Source: Athripsodes cinereus
Taxonomy: Eukaryota > Arthropoda > Insecta > Trichoptera > Leptoceridae
DNA: 64,000 bases
NCBI GenBank assembly: GCA_947579605.1
Contig: OX388317.1
Span: forward strand, 11,737,384-11,801,383
Direction of reading: 5' to 3'
Under the pieces are notes generated by a model. The model worked only from the letters and a program-made list of their open reading frames with translations, had not been told where the DNA came from and searched no databases. Positions within the stretch are counted from its first letter, which is position 1. Each line of letters begins with the position of its first letter. A program made the translations under genes and the position numbers. Positions 45,336 to 58,317 of this stretch are shown piece by piece.

Positions 45336-46539
45336 TATATTTATTAATGCACCATACGGCTAATTAACCTTTCTTCATGAACGTAACACAAATATCATAA
45401 TTGTGTATGATGTATATGTATGTCGTTAATGATAGTATTTTTTTTTTATATTGAACTGTTACAATATTTTTTTATTTATTAGGAATATTCTTTCTTGATG
45501 AATAAATATCCCCTTGAAGTAGAATGGATGTGAAAAGTTTGCAAATTTGTTCCATGCACCTCATCTAGTTGTCAAGATCAGTGTTAAAGCGTCGCTTAAA
45601 AAATATCAGGAAAGTTTTTTCTAATAATACTAATTCATACACTTTATTATTCGTCGTTTTTCTTAGTCCGAGCATTTTTTTGTCAGCCAAGGGTTGAAGG
45701 GATGTACACAAATAAATTGTGATAGTTTTGCTTTGCGGGACGATGATTTTTGTTGACAAAGGTGAATGCAAGAATTTAAGTTGTAAATACCTTTAGAAAT
45801 TTCACTATATAACACAAAATATAACATTTTATCGTACAGAATATACGAGTATTCGTATAATAATTTTTATTTCAAAAATGCCCTTTAATTTCGGGTTATT
45901 TGTAAGGTATCGCGTTTCCGAGACCAAATCTTTTTACCTTCACAGCGTCTTCACTGCTCAAAATGCCAGCAATAATAATGTATTATTTTTTCCTACAGAT
46001 TGTCTCTCAAAAACATTATCAGGATGTTTTGTGCATTCTTCGTCGCTTATTTTCTATATTTGCCCGTTACGCGATATTCTTTTTTTTATTGATTACCTAG
46101 TTATTTTTTACATAGCCAGGGATTCCCCAGAATATAATAGGTTCCCGCTCTTTTCCTTAAGTTCCCCAAAACATCAATAAACATCTCTAACTTAATTATG
46201 AGGATACCACCTGTGCTGAATGTTTTATTTTTTATGACTTAGAAAAGATGATTCGCAGTTATAGTCGTAAGAATGCAGTTAGTTCATCGGCTACCCCGCT
46301 ATGGAGAAACGCGAAAATATTAAAGAGAAGAAAGCGATTCTTACTACTATGCAGAAAATTGTATAACCACCTTTAAGAAAACTTTCAGAACATTGTGAAA
46401 ATAAATATGAATTTGTCTAGTGATTTTCACATGTGATTCATGGCATATTCCAAAAGTGTAGTAGCCTGCGGATATATTGCATATTCAAAACAATACATGC
46501 AAGTCGTGCTTAGAAAATATAAAGACATATGGTTTTAGT
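45336..46539. other. AT-rich spacer
   Basis: No supported gene. The 100-codon plus frame at 45878-46180 lacks motifs, a convincing composition or a repeat partner. Confidence 0.35.
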
Positions 46540-46920
46540 GGTCAATTTCTACTATAGGTTATCCAGTAGTATCCATTATGACAACATAAATATTGATGAT
46601 CATAGTATAACGTATTTTTATAATCTTTCACTGTGTACCGTTACACGATATCACAGAAGTCATATGGGGGCGAGGTGTTGCATCTTTTCCAGTGATTTTA
46701 ATATTATTTAAATGCATAACTATGCCATGAAATTGAACTATGTACACGAATAAATCATTATATAAATATAATTTGTACCCCTCCCCCATCTCATATCTGG
46801 ATGCCCCATGATATCTTGTAACAGTATACAGTGAAAGATTAAAATAATAAATACAACTATGATCATCAATTTATAATTTCTGATTGGATACTACTGGATA
46901 ACCTATAGTAGAAATTGACC
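46540..46920. mobile_element. MITE with 36-bp perfect TIRs and 8-bp target duplication
   Basis: TIRs 46540-46575 and 46885-46920, perfectly complementary (starts GGTCAATTTCTACTATAGGT). Flanking 8-mers are GTTTTAGT on the left (46532-46539) and GTTTAAGT on the right (46921-46928), differing at one base. An 8-bp duplication points to hAT, P or Merlin-type transposition; a TIR starting with GG fits Merlin best but this is a guess. 381 bp, non-coding. Confidence 0.88.
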
Positions 46921-46928
46921 GTTTAAGT

Positions 46929-47720
46929 GGCCTCGGAACCTCATCAAATAATTCAAGATGTTAAATGTCTTATAGTGATATTCACCGTAAACCTTTCTTT
47001 TTTCACAACATTTAAAAAAAACTTACAGAAAAGTGTGGGAGCCCTATTCTTTGCCAGGAGTTTTACGAAACATATAAATGTTCATCTGTTTGTTTACGTG
47101 AGAGCATTATTATTTTATAAGTGTGAAAGAAAAACATATTTGCGTGAAATCTGATATTGTTATTGTCTAGTATGTATGTATGTAAGTAGCAGTGTACATG
47201 GTAGAATGTCCATTTCTTATTACGTTTCATTGTTTCTTTTATCACGTCCGATCGTATTTCTCTCCTAGTTATCCTTATTCAGGAGGCTCCTTCAATGGGA
47301 TGGGACAATGTCTGTGATGGTACGAGTCCCGAATATACAATTATTATTATTATCCTATAACATAACACGCCCATACACATAATGTACAACTCTACCTACC
47401 GCATAGAAGAGGTGTTAACACTGCGTGAAATGCGCGTGTATATTCATTCTATTATAATTATTATTTTGTTTTTTTTTTACATTGTGGTGGCTAGATATAT
47501 GTAAAAAAGTGCACTGTTTCCAATTTTTTTCTATATGCATTTCTATATACTCACGGCATTTTCCACTAGTAAAGCTACTAGTGGAATTGCTCCATTCCAA
47601 AAATATAGTTCGTCGAATTCAGAATGATTCGCATTCATAAATTCTGCAGTCATTTTCTCATCTAAAGATTCCTTTAACATGGTCTTCTACAAAAGGTTTG
47701 AAAATAAGTCTTGTGATCCG
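46929..47720. other. AT-rich spacer
   Basis: No gene. A small hairpin TTCCACTAGTA AAGC TACTAGTGGAA lies at about 47561-47586. Confidence 0.4.
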
Positions 47721-47835
47721 CAATATCGCAATCTAGCGATAAGCTCGCCCTCTGTGCATTGAATTGTATAACTGATAATTTAATGATACTTTGTAATAAT
47801 TGATGTTGTAACCAATGTTCAGTTAAGAATAAAAA
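47721..47835 (+). repeat. Dispersed LINE-tail repeat
   Basis: CTAGCGATAAGCTCGCCCTC, TGTGCATTGAATTGTATAAC, ending TTCAGTTAAGAATAAAAATA. Same family as the insertion at 21326-21500. Confidence 0.75.
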
Positions 47836-49194
47836 TAATAGTTAAAATAATAATTATAATACTTTCGGCGCGCATACTAGAAGAACTGCATAAATTTGGA
47901 AAAGCAAAATTTAAAAACATTTCATATTCTCTGCTTTTTCCCGCAAGAGTGCGGCGTGAGGATCTATGTAGAAAGACATACAGTTTTTTTTAATAGATTA
48001 AATACAAAAAAAAATGTGCCTTTCATTGAGTGTCAATAATAATAACTTGTTATGACATACAACTTGAATACTCCTGAGTATTTTCTATACAAGACATTAA
48101 CACTATACTTACTTTACTTACCTATCTAATACTGAAAGAATTGTGAACAATTAGGAGATCATAACGTTTTGTTAGTTTCAGACAAAGGCACATAGGTCAT
48201 ATTTTAGTGAATTATATTATCTTGTTGTCTACACCAAGTAATGCAATTATTAATTCCGACATATTTTTTAATTAACTTATCAGTTTTCAACTATAATATT
48301 TTCAGTGACAATATGGACTGTCAAGAAGTTGTATACGTTCCTAATTATTTTATTTAAGGACACTTGAAAAAAAACATACTAAAAACCATACTCTCCTTCA
48401 AGGAAATTAGTGCACAAGAGTTTTCAGATTTGTTTTCCAGCTTTGACCAGTATTAATTAGATACAAATATATCCATTATTAATTAGATTTTTGATTTTGT
48501 TGGATCGAAACGAAGTTACTAGAATAAAAACATTAAAATATAAGGCACATTTAAAGTATAAAATAATTATACAATCAGATAAAATAATTGTATTATCTCT
48601 TCGTTTTTGAGGAAATAAAGTCAAATTTATATTTGAAAATATAACTTAAATAATCTTAGTATAAGTAAAACAAAGATCATCACTTGTCATATAAAATTAT
48701 TTAAAAATTAGGCTCATAATAACCAAATCCGTGTCTGTGTCTTATATTAAATATAAATGGATTTAGGTCATATTAATATAATGTTGTATTATATAAATAT
48801 ATAATATATATGTGGGTATCTAATCATTACATATACATATATATTATATATGTGGGTATCTAATCATTACATTGTACGTACCAATTCATGACTCTGTATT
48901 ATACTATCATTATTATTATTCTGTTATGAAATACATTTCTGCGGGAGGCTTCGGCAAATGAAATTATAGCGTCGTGTCTCTTTTCACTTAAGTTTCTCGC
49001 ATACTAATTTATATTATGAATATCATTTCCACCGATCTCCGTTAGATAAAATCAACATTATATTCATAGTTTCCAAAATCTTGCATATTCCAAATTTAAC
49101 ACAAGAAACGGGAGTACAAAATAAGGTTACTTTGTTTTTTCTAAGCTTTATATGGTAGTTTTATGTATTAAATTTACATAATGTGACCTTAAAT
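47836..49194. other. AT-rich spacer
   Basis: No gene. A ~32-bp block with ATATGTGGGTATCTAATCAT occurs twice in tandem (about 48800-48831 and 48843-48875). Confidence 0.45.
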
Positions 49195-49335
49195 AATGAT
49201 AAATTGTAAAAATAACGTGTGACTGCGGTGCAGCGCAGACCATGCCACACTTGTTGGAGTGTCTCCGTTGTGCCCTTTCGCATGCATTATGGAGAATATT
49301 TATGACGCATTTCCACGTGCTGTGCATTTGCACAG
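49195..49335 (+). mobile_element. LINE relic: CxCG..QT..H....C terminal block
   Basis: One frame reads CDCGAAQTMPHLLECLRC followed by AFACIM-like residues and a degraded tail. The CxCG-x(2)-QTM-x-H-x(3)-C arrangement is the putative zinc-binding C-terminus of several arthropod LINE RTs. About 45 codons only. Confidence 0.55.
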
Positions 49336-49346
49336 TACTCTTGTAA

Positions 49347-49387
49347 AACACCCAGAAACCTATCAGTTTGATAGGTTTCTGGGTGTT
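49347..49387. repeat. Perfect 19-bp-arm hairpin
   Basis: AACACCCAGAAACCTATCA, loop GTT, and the exact complement. It lies directly after the LINE relic at 49195. It is neither followed by a T-run nor otherwise terminator-like. Confidence 0.9.
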
Positions 49388-50672
49388 ATTACACATTATA
49401 AATAAACGTTGCTATTGAAGACAGGAGAAAAAATATGTGCCTTCGATGTGAGAATAAAATCAACAATCGTGCAACATTTCATACAATAGATGATTGCTCC
49501 AGGTTTATTGGACAAAGTATGTGCATTACTTTTAAAGAGTAAAATATCTACACATACATGTCTCATTATCTCTTGTTAACTATGAATTCTTGTTACTTCA
49601 TAGAGTATACAGGCTGAATGCCAATAAGATGAAATGATTGCGTGAAGATGACTACTCAGAACTTAACGTGAGAGGAGATTTGTTAATATGATCGATGATC
49701 GTGATAGATGGAGATGTTCGATAAAAAGAAGCACGATTATCATAATTGAAGGCATGATTACGACAAAAAAATGATCATGCATGTATCACAGCTTCTTCTC
49801 GGCCCAAGATTTGATGAGTTACGTTTGTGTACTATCGAAATACATATCTCGCATTATCAAATTAATTGATGAGAAATTATGATTTTTCTAATTACCAGTC
49901 GATGATTTTCATTATTGTGCTAATGTTGGTACACGAGAAGTTTTAATCATAAAGAATAAAAAACTGCTGCTGAAAGTATAAAAACACTACAATAAAGAAG
50001 AAGAAAAAAAACTGATTCGTACGAAAAATGAAACGCACAGGAAAATTTAAAGAATGAATTAAATTATATTTTCGAAACTTTTGTGGAGTGAAGTTTTTTG
50101 ACTTCAGTAAGTATATTTACAGATAGATTGCAGAAGTAAAGCTTTGAAAGTTAGGGAGGTTTGTGAAAGCTTGCATCAGGATATTTAAAATTCAAACCTC
50201 GTAGTGTATACGGCCGTGGAAATGTAACCCCATGATACCCCTAGTGTTTCATGTGTTCTAGGGGTGTGGACGTATTTTTTATCGAATACAGTTCATCGAT
50301 ACAAATAATCACATGTCGAATTGGATAATCGAAAAAAAAATCGGCATGATTTTAAGTAGTTACACTAATGTGATTTGATCGGTACATTGAAAACGTTATA
50401 GACTTATCATAATTTTTACTATGCACAAAGTTAAACGTAGTTTACATAGAACCTATTTTGAATTATTGATTCATTTCATTTCAAAACTAATTTTTAAATA
50501 TTGTTTCGATTATCGATAGTGATAATCATAAGTATAGAATTATATCGTGTTGATTACTTACAAGGTTGAGTATTTTTACACCCATATTCATAAACATCAA
50601 AAATTAAATAAATAAAATTTAAAGTTCTTAGTAACGTAAAAAAAATAATATCAAAACTTCTAACATATTTAT
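49388..50672. other. AT-rich spacer
   Basis: No gene or recognised repeat. Confidence 0.4.
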
Positions 50673-50806
50673 TTATTATTTATTTTATTCTTCACTGTAC
50701 ATTGTTTACAATGATACAAATTAACATAGAAAATATCATTTGTACAATTCAATGTACAGAGGGCGAGTTTATCGCTAAAATGCGATGTCTTCCAACTAAC
50801 CCGGGT
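50673..50806 (-). repeat. Dispersed LINE-tail repeat, minus copy
   Basis: Starts TTTATTTATTATTTATTTTA, TTCTTCACTGTACATTG and ends CAGAGGGCGAGTTTATCGCT, AAAATGCGATGTCTTCCAAC, TAACCCGGG. Close reverse complement of 21361-21500, so a relatively young copy. Confidence 0.85.
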
Positions 50807-53800
50807 CTAGTCTAGTCTTCATCAATTTTATTACTGCTTTTCATTTTTCGATTCCTTAAATCTCTAAACCTTCCAACAAATCGATGAGTGAATGTATGTC
50901 GCTACGTTACTGAATGTTGTAGACACAGTAGGAGCCATTATATTTCGAGAAAACGAAGGTTAAAGGAGTATCAAGAAAAACCAACAACTTGTGCTAAGAC
51001 CCTTGGGGATCTGAAAAAAGTATATTTTACAGCCTCGCTGCCCATAATAAATCTATTCCTCTATACATTTTCCTATTCAATTTTATTATAACTACATACT
51101 TACGCGTTATTGTCCAAGTGGTTATAATACACCTTAGGGATGTTCGTTACCAGCCGGAAAATGGAAAAAAAATACTTATTATTCGAAGATACTAATAAAG
51201 AAAACAGCTAAAATACGTACCGCCGAAAATTGTGGACGCACTCATTCTACAATTCATTCCTTTATTTCATGATCACATTTTTAAATAAATTTCTTCGATT
51301 AACGTTTGATTAGGAAGTTTTTTTATAGATAGTTCTGTAGTAAATTATCTGTGATTGGTTTAACAGTGGAGGCTATCCGAAAGCACACTAAAGTCAATCT
51401 TGTAACTTGAGCGCAAAAATTAATAAACATATTGATCTTTAAAGTGACCACTTTGTTAGCTTAGCCTAGAAGAGATTTCCAATGTGTCGCTTTAAAACAT
51501 TTTATACAAAAATGATATTATTGTTGCTAAAAAAAAACGTTAATATGAATTAAAGGTTAACGTCACAAGGGAAATATATGAAACTCATAAACAGAAAAAA
51601 ACAAGATTTCAATAAAAATATCGTTATTTATATACAAAGTAGTGTAATATAAATTTATAACTGTAAGTATTTACGAACTTTTCAATTTGTAAGTATTCAA
51701 TGTTGAATGAGTCATAAATATAAGATTATGGAATACTAAGTTGGAATCTCCATATAAATTTATGTTGAATGAACAGAAATTTTATACTTTATTGTCATCA
51801 TAACAGTTTGCTCATAAATTTTACAGCCTTAATTTTTACCTGTAATTCCGTCGAAGTTAAAAGATGTACCTATGTTTAAAAATAATATCAAAAATTTACA
51901 AGCGTAATAATTTGAATTCGACATTTTGCGTTTCATACTTTGCGTTTTCTCCCTTTTCCCGTACACTTATTGTAAACAATTTGCATAAAATAAATAATGG
52001 CACCATAGTTTATTTACCACATCGGTTATTTATATAATATTTTACTTTATGATGCTATAGCCAGAAGAGTTTAATACTCGTATGTCAAACGAATAGATGA
52101 AAGTAATAGCCGATAATGTTTATAGAGTTCAGCTATTAGAAAAATCAAACAGTATGAATTTGCAATAGAATCTTATAAACAATTATGCTGTTTTCCCTAA
52201 ATTAAATAGGTATCATTTAATATTGTATCATAAAACGCTATAAACGGAAAACATGAAATTAAAAATCTCTGACGAATAGAATAATGATAGAAATAAATTA
52301 GATAAACCCTTATGGCTCTTATTTTTTGACTTGTGAAAATGCATTAACGGAAAAAAATACATATATATTGTATGAAGATAAACATTTCACATATTTTGGA
52401 AGGATTGGCTTAAAAAGATTAAATTGGATTAAAAAGTACACGAAGAGATGAAAACAAAGATTTACCAATATTACACTGCAATATCGATTCCCTCGTTAAC
52501 GATGAAAAAACTCGCCGAAATTGAAGGGAATTATTAAAAACAAATAACTAAAAACTTTATTCTCTAAATACTTTTTAATTATAAATCAATAAACAGTTAA
52601 AAATACTTTTTCTTAGCTAAGAGAATCCAGAAATATTGTATGATGTAGAGACAGACTTTTTTGTAAGCTGATTTTTACTTTGCATCTGAACTTCTCGCAG
52701 TTCTACGTTTTTTTTTTCTAGAATTGGTGTAGTGAAAATATTTTAATTTAATTATCACCCATTTATGCGTTCATAAACATATATGTAATGCTGAAGCTTA
52801 ATATCAGATTTCTAATATGAAATTTCAAGGCAAGTCCCACAATCACTACACCCTACGCTGAAGTCAAGAAAACCGCAGGAATAATTTGATCACTTAGTAG
52901 CGGTATCAGCTGATAAACTATACCCTCTTCAACTTGAAGCTAATTTTAATTGATCTACCTATCGCTGTCATACTCATTGCTCTGCATCGCAAAGTAAAAT
53001 AAATATATATCTTTCATCGAAATCTCTTTAAAATCTAAGAAACGTAGTATGTATTTGTAAATCCTTCTTAAAAGACGTGTCGATCTGTTATTATATCTTA
53101 TCTGCAACTGACAACACTGTAAACAATAATCCATAGAGAAATAAGAAAGGCTTTTATTAGTAACTATGTATTACATAAAATGAGAATTGTTTGATCAGTT
53201 GTCAGTTTTCTCTCCGTACGACTAGATACTATTGTTTTAAGATGAGCTTTCAAATAATTTATTAAATTTCACTCCTTATACATAATATTATTATCACACT
53301 CAAGTTAAAGCTTCCTTAACAAGCTTTGGGTTAAACTAATAATAATAATAGTATGATAACATTGGGTAGTTAGTACCTATACACATTTTACATAATATAT
53401 CTCATAACCATTCACTGTGTTTTGTATTATCAGCGAAATGCTTACTCGGGGATAACGATTTCAGTACCTTTCCTGCCATGAAATTTTAACATCATTTCAG
53501 AGGTATGAATTTATTATTTGGTTCTGGTAATAAACAGAGCTATGAAATTAATTTACAAATTATTTAATACTGCAATTTTATGAAGGTTCATTTCGTCAAA
53601 CGGTATAAGTGAAATTGGTGACATAAAATTGTCTTAAAATGATAATGTAGAATTATTATATTTTAGCGATACTGTAAAAGGATTTATTATACCCATTCTT
53701 GTTGATTTGTCACCCATCGTAAGTAAATTAATGAGTAAGATTAATTTTAAGGTTAATATGATTACAAAATTATTACATTTTATTTTGACTAGGGTGCTCA

Positions 53801-54035
53801 AGTGGATAGAGTAATTAATAATTTGATCATTATTAAACCTCTCTTTACACTGCGACCTAAAATTCGAAATACTCTTGTTTGTGAATTTTGATATCAAGTA
53901 TTCATGCAATAAAGAAGTATTTTTCCAGACGTGATCTTAATCTCAAACTAAAAAATGATAAATTTATTTAATTCCTTGAGGACAAACAGTAATCGTATGG
54001 CCATAACATCCAACGGGATGAGCCGCCATAAAAAA
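50807..54035. other. Long AT-rich spacer
   Basis: The longest stretch without any recognisable element in this window. Small frames (50888-51091 plus, 53634-53909 minus) have no motif. Could be ancient repeat, intron or intergenic DNA. Confidence 0.4.
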
Positions 54036-54042
54036 AGCAAAC

Positions 54043-54325
54043 AGTAATACATATATATGGACAATTTGTAAACCGCCGTTTACTCATAACATGACCTCAA
54101 GGGCGCTGTATATCGTATCCATCACCCGAAACTCCCAGCAAGAAGTTGTGTCTTCAGCCCTCTTTTAAAACACTCTCCATTCACCTCCTCTCGCAGACAC
54201 AGAGGCAGCTTGTTCCAACATCTGGGACCCGCAACACTAAACGCTCTATCTCCAAAGCCTGTTTTGCGAGATCGAGATGGCTCAATCAGTCTACATTTTG
54301 CCTCACCCTGTGCTGAGCGAAGCAT
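54043..54325 (-). mobile_element. L2/CR1-like LINE 3' end, minus copy
   Basis: On the minus strand: RKTGFGDRAFSVAGPRCWNK, LPLCLREEVNGECFKRGLKT, QLLAGSFG, stop near 54122, then a 3' part with GCGCCCTTGAGGTCATG and AAACGGCGGTTTACAAAT. The FGDRAFSVAGP.LWN.LP..LR block and the 3' phrase are shared with the L2/CR1-group fragment at 30.8 kb. Confidence 0.8.
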
Positions 54326-54474
54326 GAGTAATCACAGATAATAACAACAGTACAATATTACACACTATATGAACTAAAAAAAGTGATATCAATACTGCTG
54401 AAAAATGAATTTTGCCTTTATGGGATTGACAATATAACTGATTTAAAAATCGTATGTATGCATCTCTTCCAAAA

Positions 54475-55137
54475 GGTACAATATGAGTGTGTCTAAGACA
54501 AAGTGCTTAGTTATTTCAAAACACCCTCTCAGATGTAAATTAACCATCGATGATAAACCTATCGAACAAGTGGCAACATTAAAGTACCTCGGCGTAGAAA
54601 TATCTTGCTATAGCGATTTGTACAAAGAAGTGAAGCAGCAAACCAATAAAGCTTCAGTCGCAGCTGGATGTTTGAAAGGTGTCATATGGAGGAACAAACA
54701 CATGCTAGTAGAGAGTAAAGTCCGAATATACAAAACATGTATCAGGCCAATAATGACTTACGGTGTCGATACAAGAGCAGACACAGCAAGAACCAAAAGC
54801 CTACTCAGAACATCTGAGATGAAAACCTTACGTGCTATCGCGGGAAAAACTCTCAGAGATAGAATTAGAAATACTGAGATTAGAAGGATATGCGACACGG
54901 AGGACATAGCGAGATGGAGTAGGAAGAGGAGACGATTCTGGAGAGACCATATAGACAGGATGGCTGAAAACAGGATCGCCCACATTGCTGCAAAGAAGAC
55001 ACCGGTTGGCTCACGTTTGCGAGGAAGACCACCAAAGAGATGGAAAGATAGCTGGTCCTCAGGGTCACAAGAGGGAATCACTTCCGAAACAACAGTTCGA
55101 TGATCTATCACACGAGGAAGAAGAAGAAGAAGAAGCA
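54475..55137 (+). mobile_element. LINE 3' fragment, family B, with (GAA)n tail
   Basis: A 5'-truncated insertion. Its open frame (54483-55103) is followed by a short 3' end and (GAA)n at about 55117-55135. It shares its C-terminus with the minus-strand fragment at 37.4 kb. Confidence 0.85.
54483..55103 (+). CDS. Partial LINE reverse transcriptase (thumb and C-terminal tail)
   Basis: 206 codons, uninterrupted. It begins after the RT catalytic core: SKTKCLVISKHPLRCKL, then EQVATLKYLGVEIS (the conserved FKYLG block), then AAGCLKGVIWRNKHM, SKVRIYKTCIRPIMTYGVDT, then TLRAIAGKTLRDRIRN, and WSRKRRRFWRDHIDRM...RLRGRPPKRWKDSW near the end. This order is typical of one group of arthropod LINEs. Without the YADD core it cannot be an active RT; the intact frame only shows that the insertion is fairly young. 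The ATG at 54483 is simply the first Met in a truncated copy. Confidence 0.85.
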   Translation: MSVSKTKCLVISKHPLRCKLTIDDKPIEQVATLKYLGVEISCYSDLYKEVKQQTNKASVAAGCLKGVIWRNKHMLVESKVRIYKTCIRPIMTYGVDTRADTARTKSLLRTSEMKTLRAIAGKTLRDRIRNTEIRRICDTEDIARWSRKRRRFWRDHIDRMAENRIAHIAAKKTPVGSRLRGRPPKRWKDSWSSGSQEGITSETTVR

Positions 55138-55689
55138 TGCATCTGATTGTATTTGAAACTGGAAAAATTGCTTTAAAACTACTTTGGTATCGCTCATACT
55201 AATTTTAAATATACTTTCATATATTGAATGTTTTAAAGAAACATATAGAAAGTTTGAAAAATTCAAAATACTTTCCAACTACGTGGATTATTTCTTGGTG
55301 CTAAGATATGCGAATGCGAAGTGATGTAATAAAGATAAAGATAGCGCACAGAACACTGTACATATCCAGTACATGTTTTCTTCTAGAGAATAAAAAACAA
55401 AAAAGTAAATTGCGATGCACGAAACTAAAGAAGGAAAAAAAAACATTCGAATTTACAGTCTGAAACTGCTTAAAGCAAAAGGGTTGACTATATTTTAAGT
55501 TTTATCTCAAGACTAAACGTTAATTATTTGTTTTCTTTTTTATTTATTTCTGAAACATGCACATGTAAAAGTATACAACTAAACTATACCTTGTAAGTTT
55601 CGAAATACTGCTTTGAATTCAAAATTTAAAACATTTATAACGTAATGAGGAGCCCCATTTACTTAATAAGTGATTATTGTGTCATGGTT
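55138..55689. other. AT-rich spacer
   Basis: No gene or recognised repeat. Confidence 0.4.
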
Positions 55690-55795
55690 ATTTACTTGCG
55701 ATGAACTCGCCGTCTGTGTATTGATTGTATTTGATCTTGTCAAATTTATGTGTAAGATTGCTTGTAATCATTTTATAATAAAGAGTAAAAAAGGA
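55690..55795 (+). repeat. Dispersed LINE-tail repeat, diverged
   Basis: TGCGATGAACTCGCCGTCTG, TGTATTGATTGTATTTGATC, ending ATAATAAAGAGTAAAAAAGG. Diverged member of the family at 16.1, 21.3 and 47.7 kb. Confidence 0.6.
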
Positions 55796-55904
55796 GATAT
55801 TATGTAAATATGCTATTTATGACATCATCGTGATTGAATTCTAGTACATTATGTTCAATGTAATTTATGCTTTCTAGCCTGATAGTACTGTTGTGTAAGT
55901 GTGC

Positions 55905-56033
55905 AAACACAAAGAAAGCAGGTTACCAGCGCCGATAAGTGCCAGTAAGCTCCGGCAAAGTAAATCGCATGCATGTAAACATTCTCGGCGCCGGTAGACG
56001 CAGGCATCTGAAAGCAGGTTACCCGCTTTCTTT
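55905..56033. mobile_element. Small MITE-like inverted repeat
   Basis: Left ACACAAAGAAAGCAGGTTAC, CAGCGCCG and right (inverted) ...ACCCGCTTTCTTTATGT. Inner GCGCCG / CGGCGC also pair. GAAAGCAGGTTACC occurs twice (about 55914 and 56011). About 125 bp and GC-richer than its surroundings. Confidence 0.55.
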
Positions 56034-56896
56034 ATGTTAGTACCCTAATTCTAGCGAAATAACTATGATCCGGTTTTTTGTCAAACAAGTTTAATTTCAA
56101 GACAATTGTAAGTGTTGCTTATTGTCAGGGTGTTTAAGCCATTTTTACTCATCCTTCAGGCTAGAAAGAAATGTAAACGTTTCATTATCGAGACTTTTTC
56201 ATTATTTATCTTTTAGTTTGATTTGATGCAGATTAAACTAACATTCTTATAGGGACTAAAATTTAAATACTTAATTCCTTTAAAATATTTATGATAGTTA
56301 CTATTTCATGAAGTTTTACAAAATGTAATCTTGAATAGTTTGCTTATAGTATCGGTTATTCTGTGGATGTATTATTTTCCCGTCTTCCTTTACTTAATTC
56401 TTATTTCCTCCCACACTGTACGTTTGCGATTAGCGCATTATTGAAAGAATTTAACGCTTGATCGCTCTACTTCATATAGACTTACTCTCTATACTATATT
56501 GTAGTATTCTACTTAAACTTATTCTGTATCCGACTTGATTCTAGTACAAAGAATAAAAGCAACAATGCTCTTGTATTCACTAGAAATTTTGTATCTAAAA
56601 AGTAAATTTAGTTTTGTTATTATCTTTTATTTTCAGTATCGTCGATAACCGTTGTATAGGTATTTTCTTCTTCCAGGAAACGTACTTATAAAGATCGCTA
56701 ACAAAATATTTTTTTAAGGCATTTATTATTTAATGGTGTTGTTACGTTTGATAATAACGTTTATAATGTGAATAATGATTGAAGTGAATCTCGAGAAGTA
56801 TTATTAACACTGTGAAAGTTTTTTTCTGGGAACATTACGGAAAAACAGAAAAAAACTCTCTGGTTAATATTGTCAAACGACGGCACTTGAGGAAGT
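56034..56896. other. AT-rich spacer
   Basis: No gene or recognised repeat. Confidence 0.4.
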
Positions 56897-57130
56897 TATT
56901 TATTTATTTTATTTATTTATTAATCAAAAGACGGCATAAGCCTTTATACAATACATTGTAATACATAATATCAGTTAATACATAATAACAATTCTAATAG
57001 TTAACAAAATTAATAATAATAATATTTGGCTAGTACAACTGCACTCAATGAGTGCGGCCAGGTACCCAAGCAATGCAACACAATTAATAATAAGTAATAT
57101 TGCAACCCTCAATACTGGTCACGGCCCGCT
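56897..57130 (-). repeat. Probable LINE 3' tail, minus strand
   Basis: Begins with TTATTTATTTTATTTATTTA and contains ATAAGCCTTTATACAATACA, as in 9105-9330. The inner GAGTGCGGCCAGGTACCCAA and GGTCACGGCCCGCTG are GC-richer and look element-derived. No coding frame preserved. Confidence 0.45.
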
Positions 57131-57158
57131 GTGAATCTATATCAATGTTAAATTAATA

Positions 57159-57339
57159 AAAATAAAACACTTATATTTCGTACTTCCAAAGTGACTTTAT
57201 TTATCGCGAGTTGGCTTTCAAGAGCTTCCGCTCTCATCATCAGAATAACGTAAAGTAAAGTTAACGTTTGCCTGATGATGAGAGTGGAAGCTTTTGAAAG
57301 CCGCCGTGGAAGAATGAAATATAAGCATTTTATTTTAAT
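57159..57339. mobile_element. Fold-back element of the CTGATGATGAG type
   Basis: Left AAAATAAAACACTTATATTT, ACTTCCA...GGCTTTCAAGAGCTTCCGCT, CTCATCATCAG; right CCTGATGATGAGAGTGGAAG, CTTTTGAAAGCC, ...TGGAAG, AATATAAGCATTTTATTTT. Imperfect arms of about 80 bp. Related to 29136-29373 by the CATCATCAG stem and A/T-rich ends. Confidence 0.75.
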
Positions 57340-58150
57340 TAATTGTTTACTCTACCCATGGCAAAACTTTTGCTTCAATGGCGGTCTTCAGTGGGCATCC
57401 TCAAGAGTTGACAGACCAAACCACCTCGTGAAAATCTAACATCCTTAATAAATAGGTAATATGTTTTAAATTTTTTTTCTCAGAAGTACCCATTGACGAG
57501 TATGCCTCAATTGAAACTGCGCATTACAAAGCCAAAAAAGAAAACCGAAGCAGTTAATAATATATTTAAGGAAATTTCAATAATGTCAAGGGAACTTAAA
57601 GCACTTTAGAGAATTATTGAAGATAAGCAAAGACAATTAAACAACAAAGACCCTCTTTATTAATATTCCCTTCAATCACAATGCGATCGCAATTCAAACA
57701 TAATCATACGAGTACAATCTTGTAAATAATTGATGACATTAAAAACGATAATTGATCGATCTTCCTTTTCATGACATACGTTTTAATGTAAAAATATAAT
57801 ATTATTCCTTTCTCATAAAACAGAAATAAAATTATCAGACTTAAAGACCATCCCCTTTATTACAACGGAAAAGAGGCTTTCTGGGATCAAATTCCGTTTG
57901 ATGTATCGATATTATAAATTACATGTTCGGTGAACCGTGGAACTTGTGCGACAAATTGAACCGCGTAAGATGGATCACTCTTCCGAATCTTATGCTCTCA
58001 ATTAGGTATACCACTTGTCGGTCGTATTATCGAAGATGAATTAATAGTAGTACCAAACGAAGAATATCCTAAACATTTTGTTCATGTCTTTGATAAGGAC
58101 CTTAGGAGGATAAACTTATCCTCATTCCTTTATATATTTATATATTTACA
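57340..58150. other. AT-rich spacer
   Basis: No gene or recognised repeat. Confidence 0.4.
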
Positions 58151-58317
58151 CACTGAGAAAAACACTAACGAAATTTCACAACGAATCATTGGTACGTACT
58201 ATCAGATTAGGACCAGAGATCGTACAAACGATTCACTAGTACGAATCTATAATATTAACTCTTCGCAAACAAGTTGTTGGTAAATTTACCAATTCGTTAT
58301 GAGTATTTTTCTCAGTG
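58151..58317. mobile_element. Short TIR element (CACTGAGAAAA ends)
   Basis: Left CACTGAGAAAAACACTAACG (58151) and right GAGTATTTTTCTCAGTG (ends 58317) are inverted, with an inner AACGAAATTT / CCAATTCGTT match. 167 bp, non-coding. CA flanks both ends, which could be a 2-bp duplication or chance. Confidence 0.65.

Noticed and set aside
45878..46180. 100-codon plus-strand frame
   Set aside because: No recognisable domain, composition like the AT-rich background, no start context or neighbour to support it.
50888..51091. 67-codon plus frame with basic residues
   Set aside because: No family motif, no repeat partner; cannot be distinguished from chance in AT-rich DNA.
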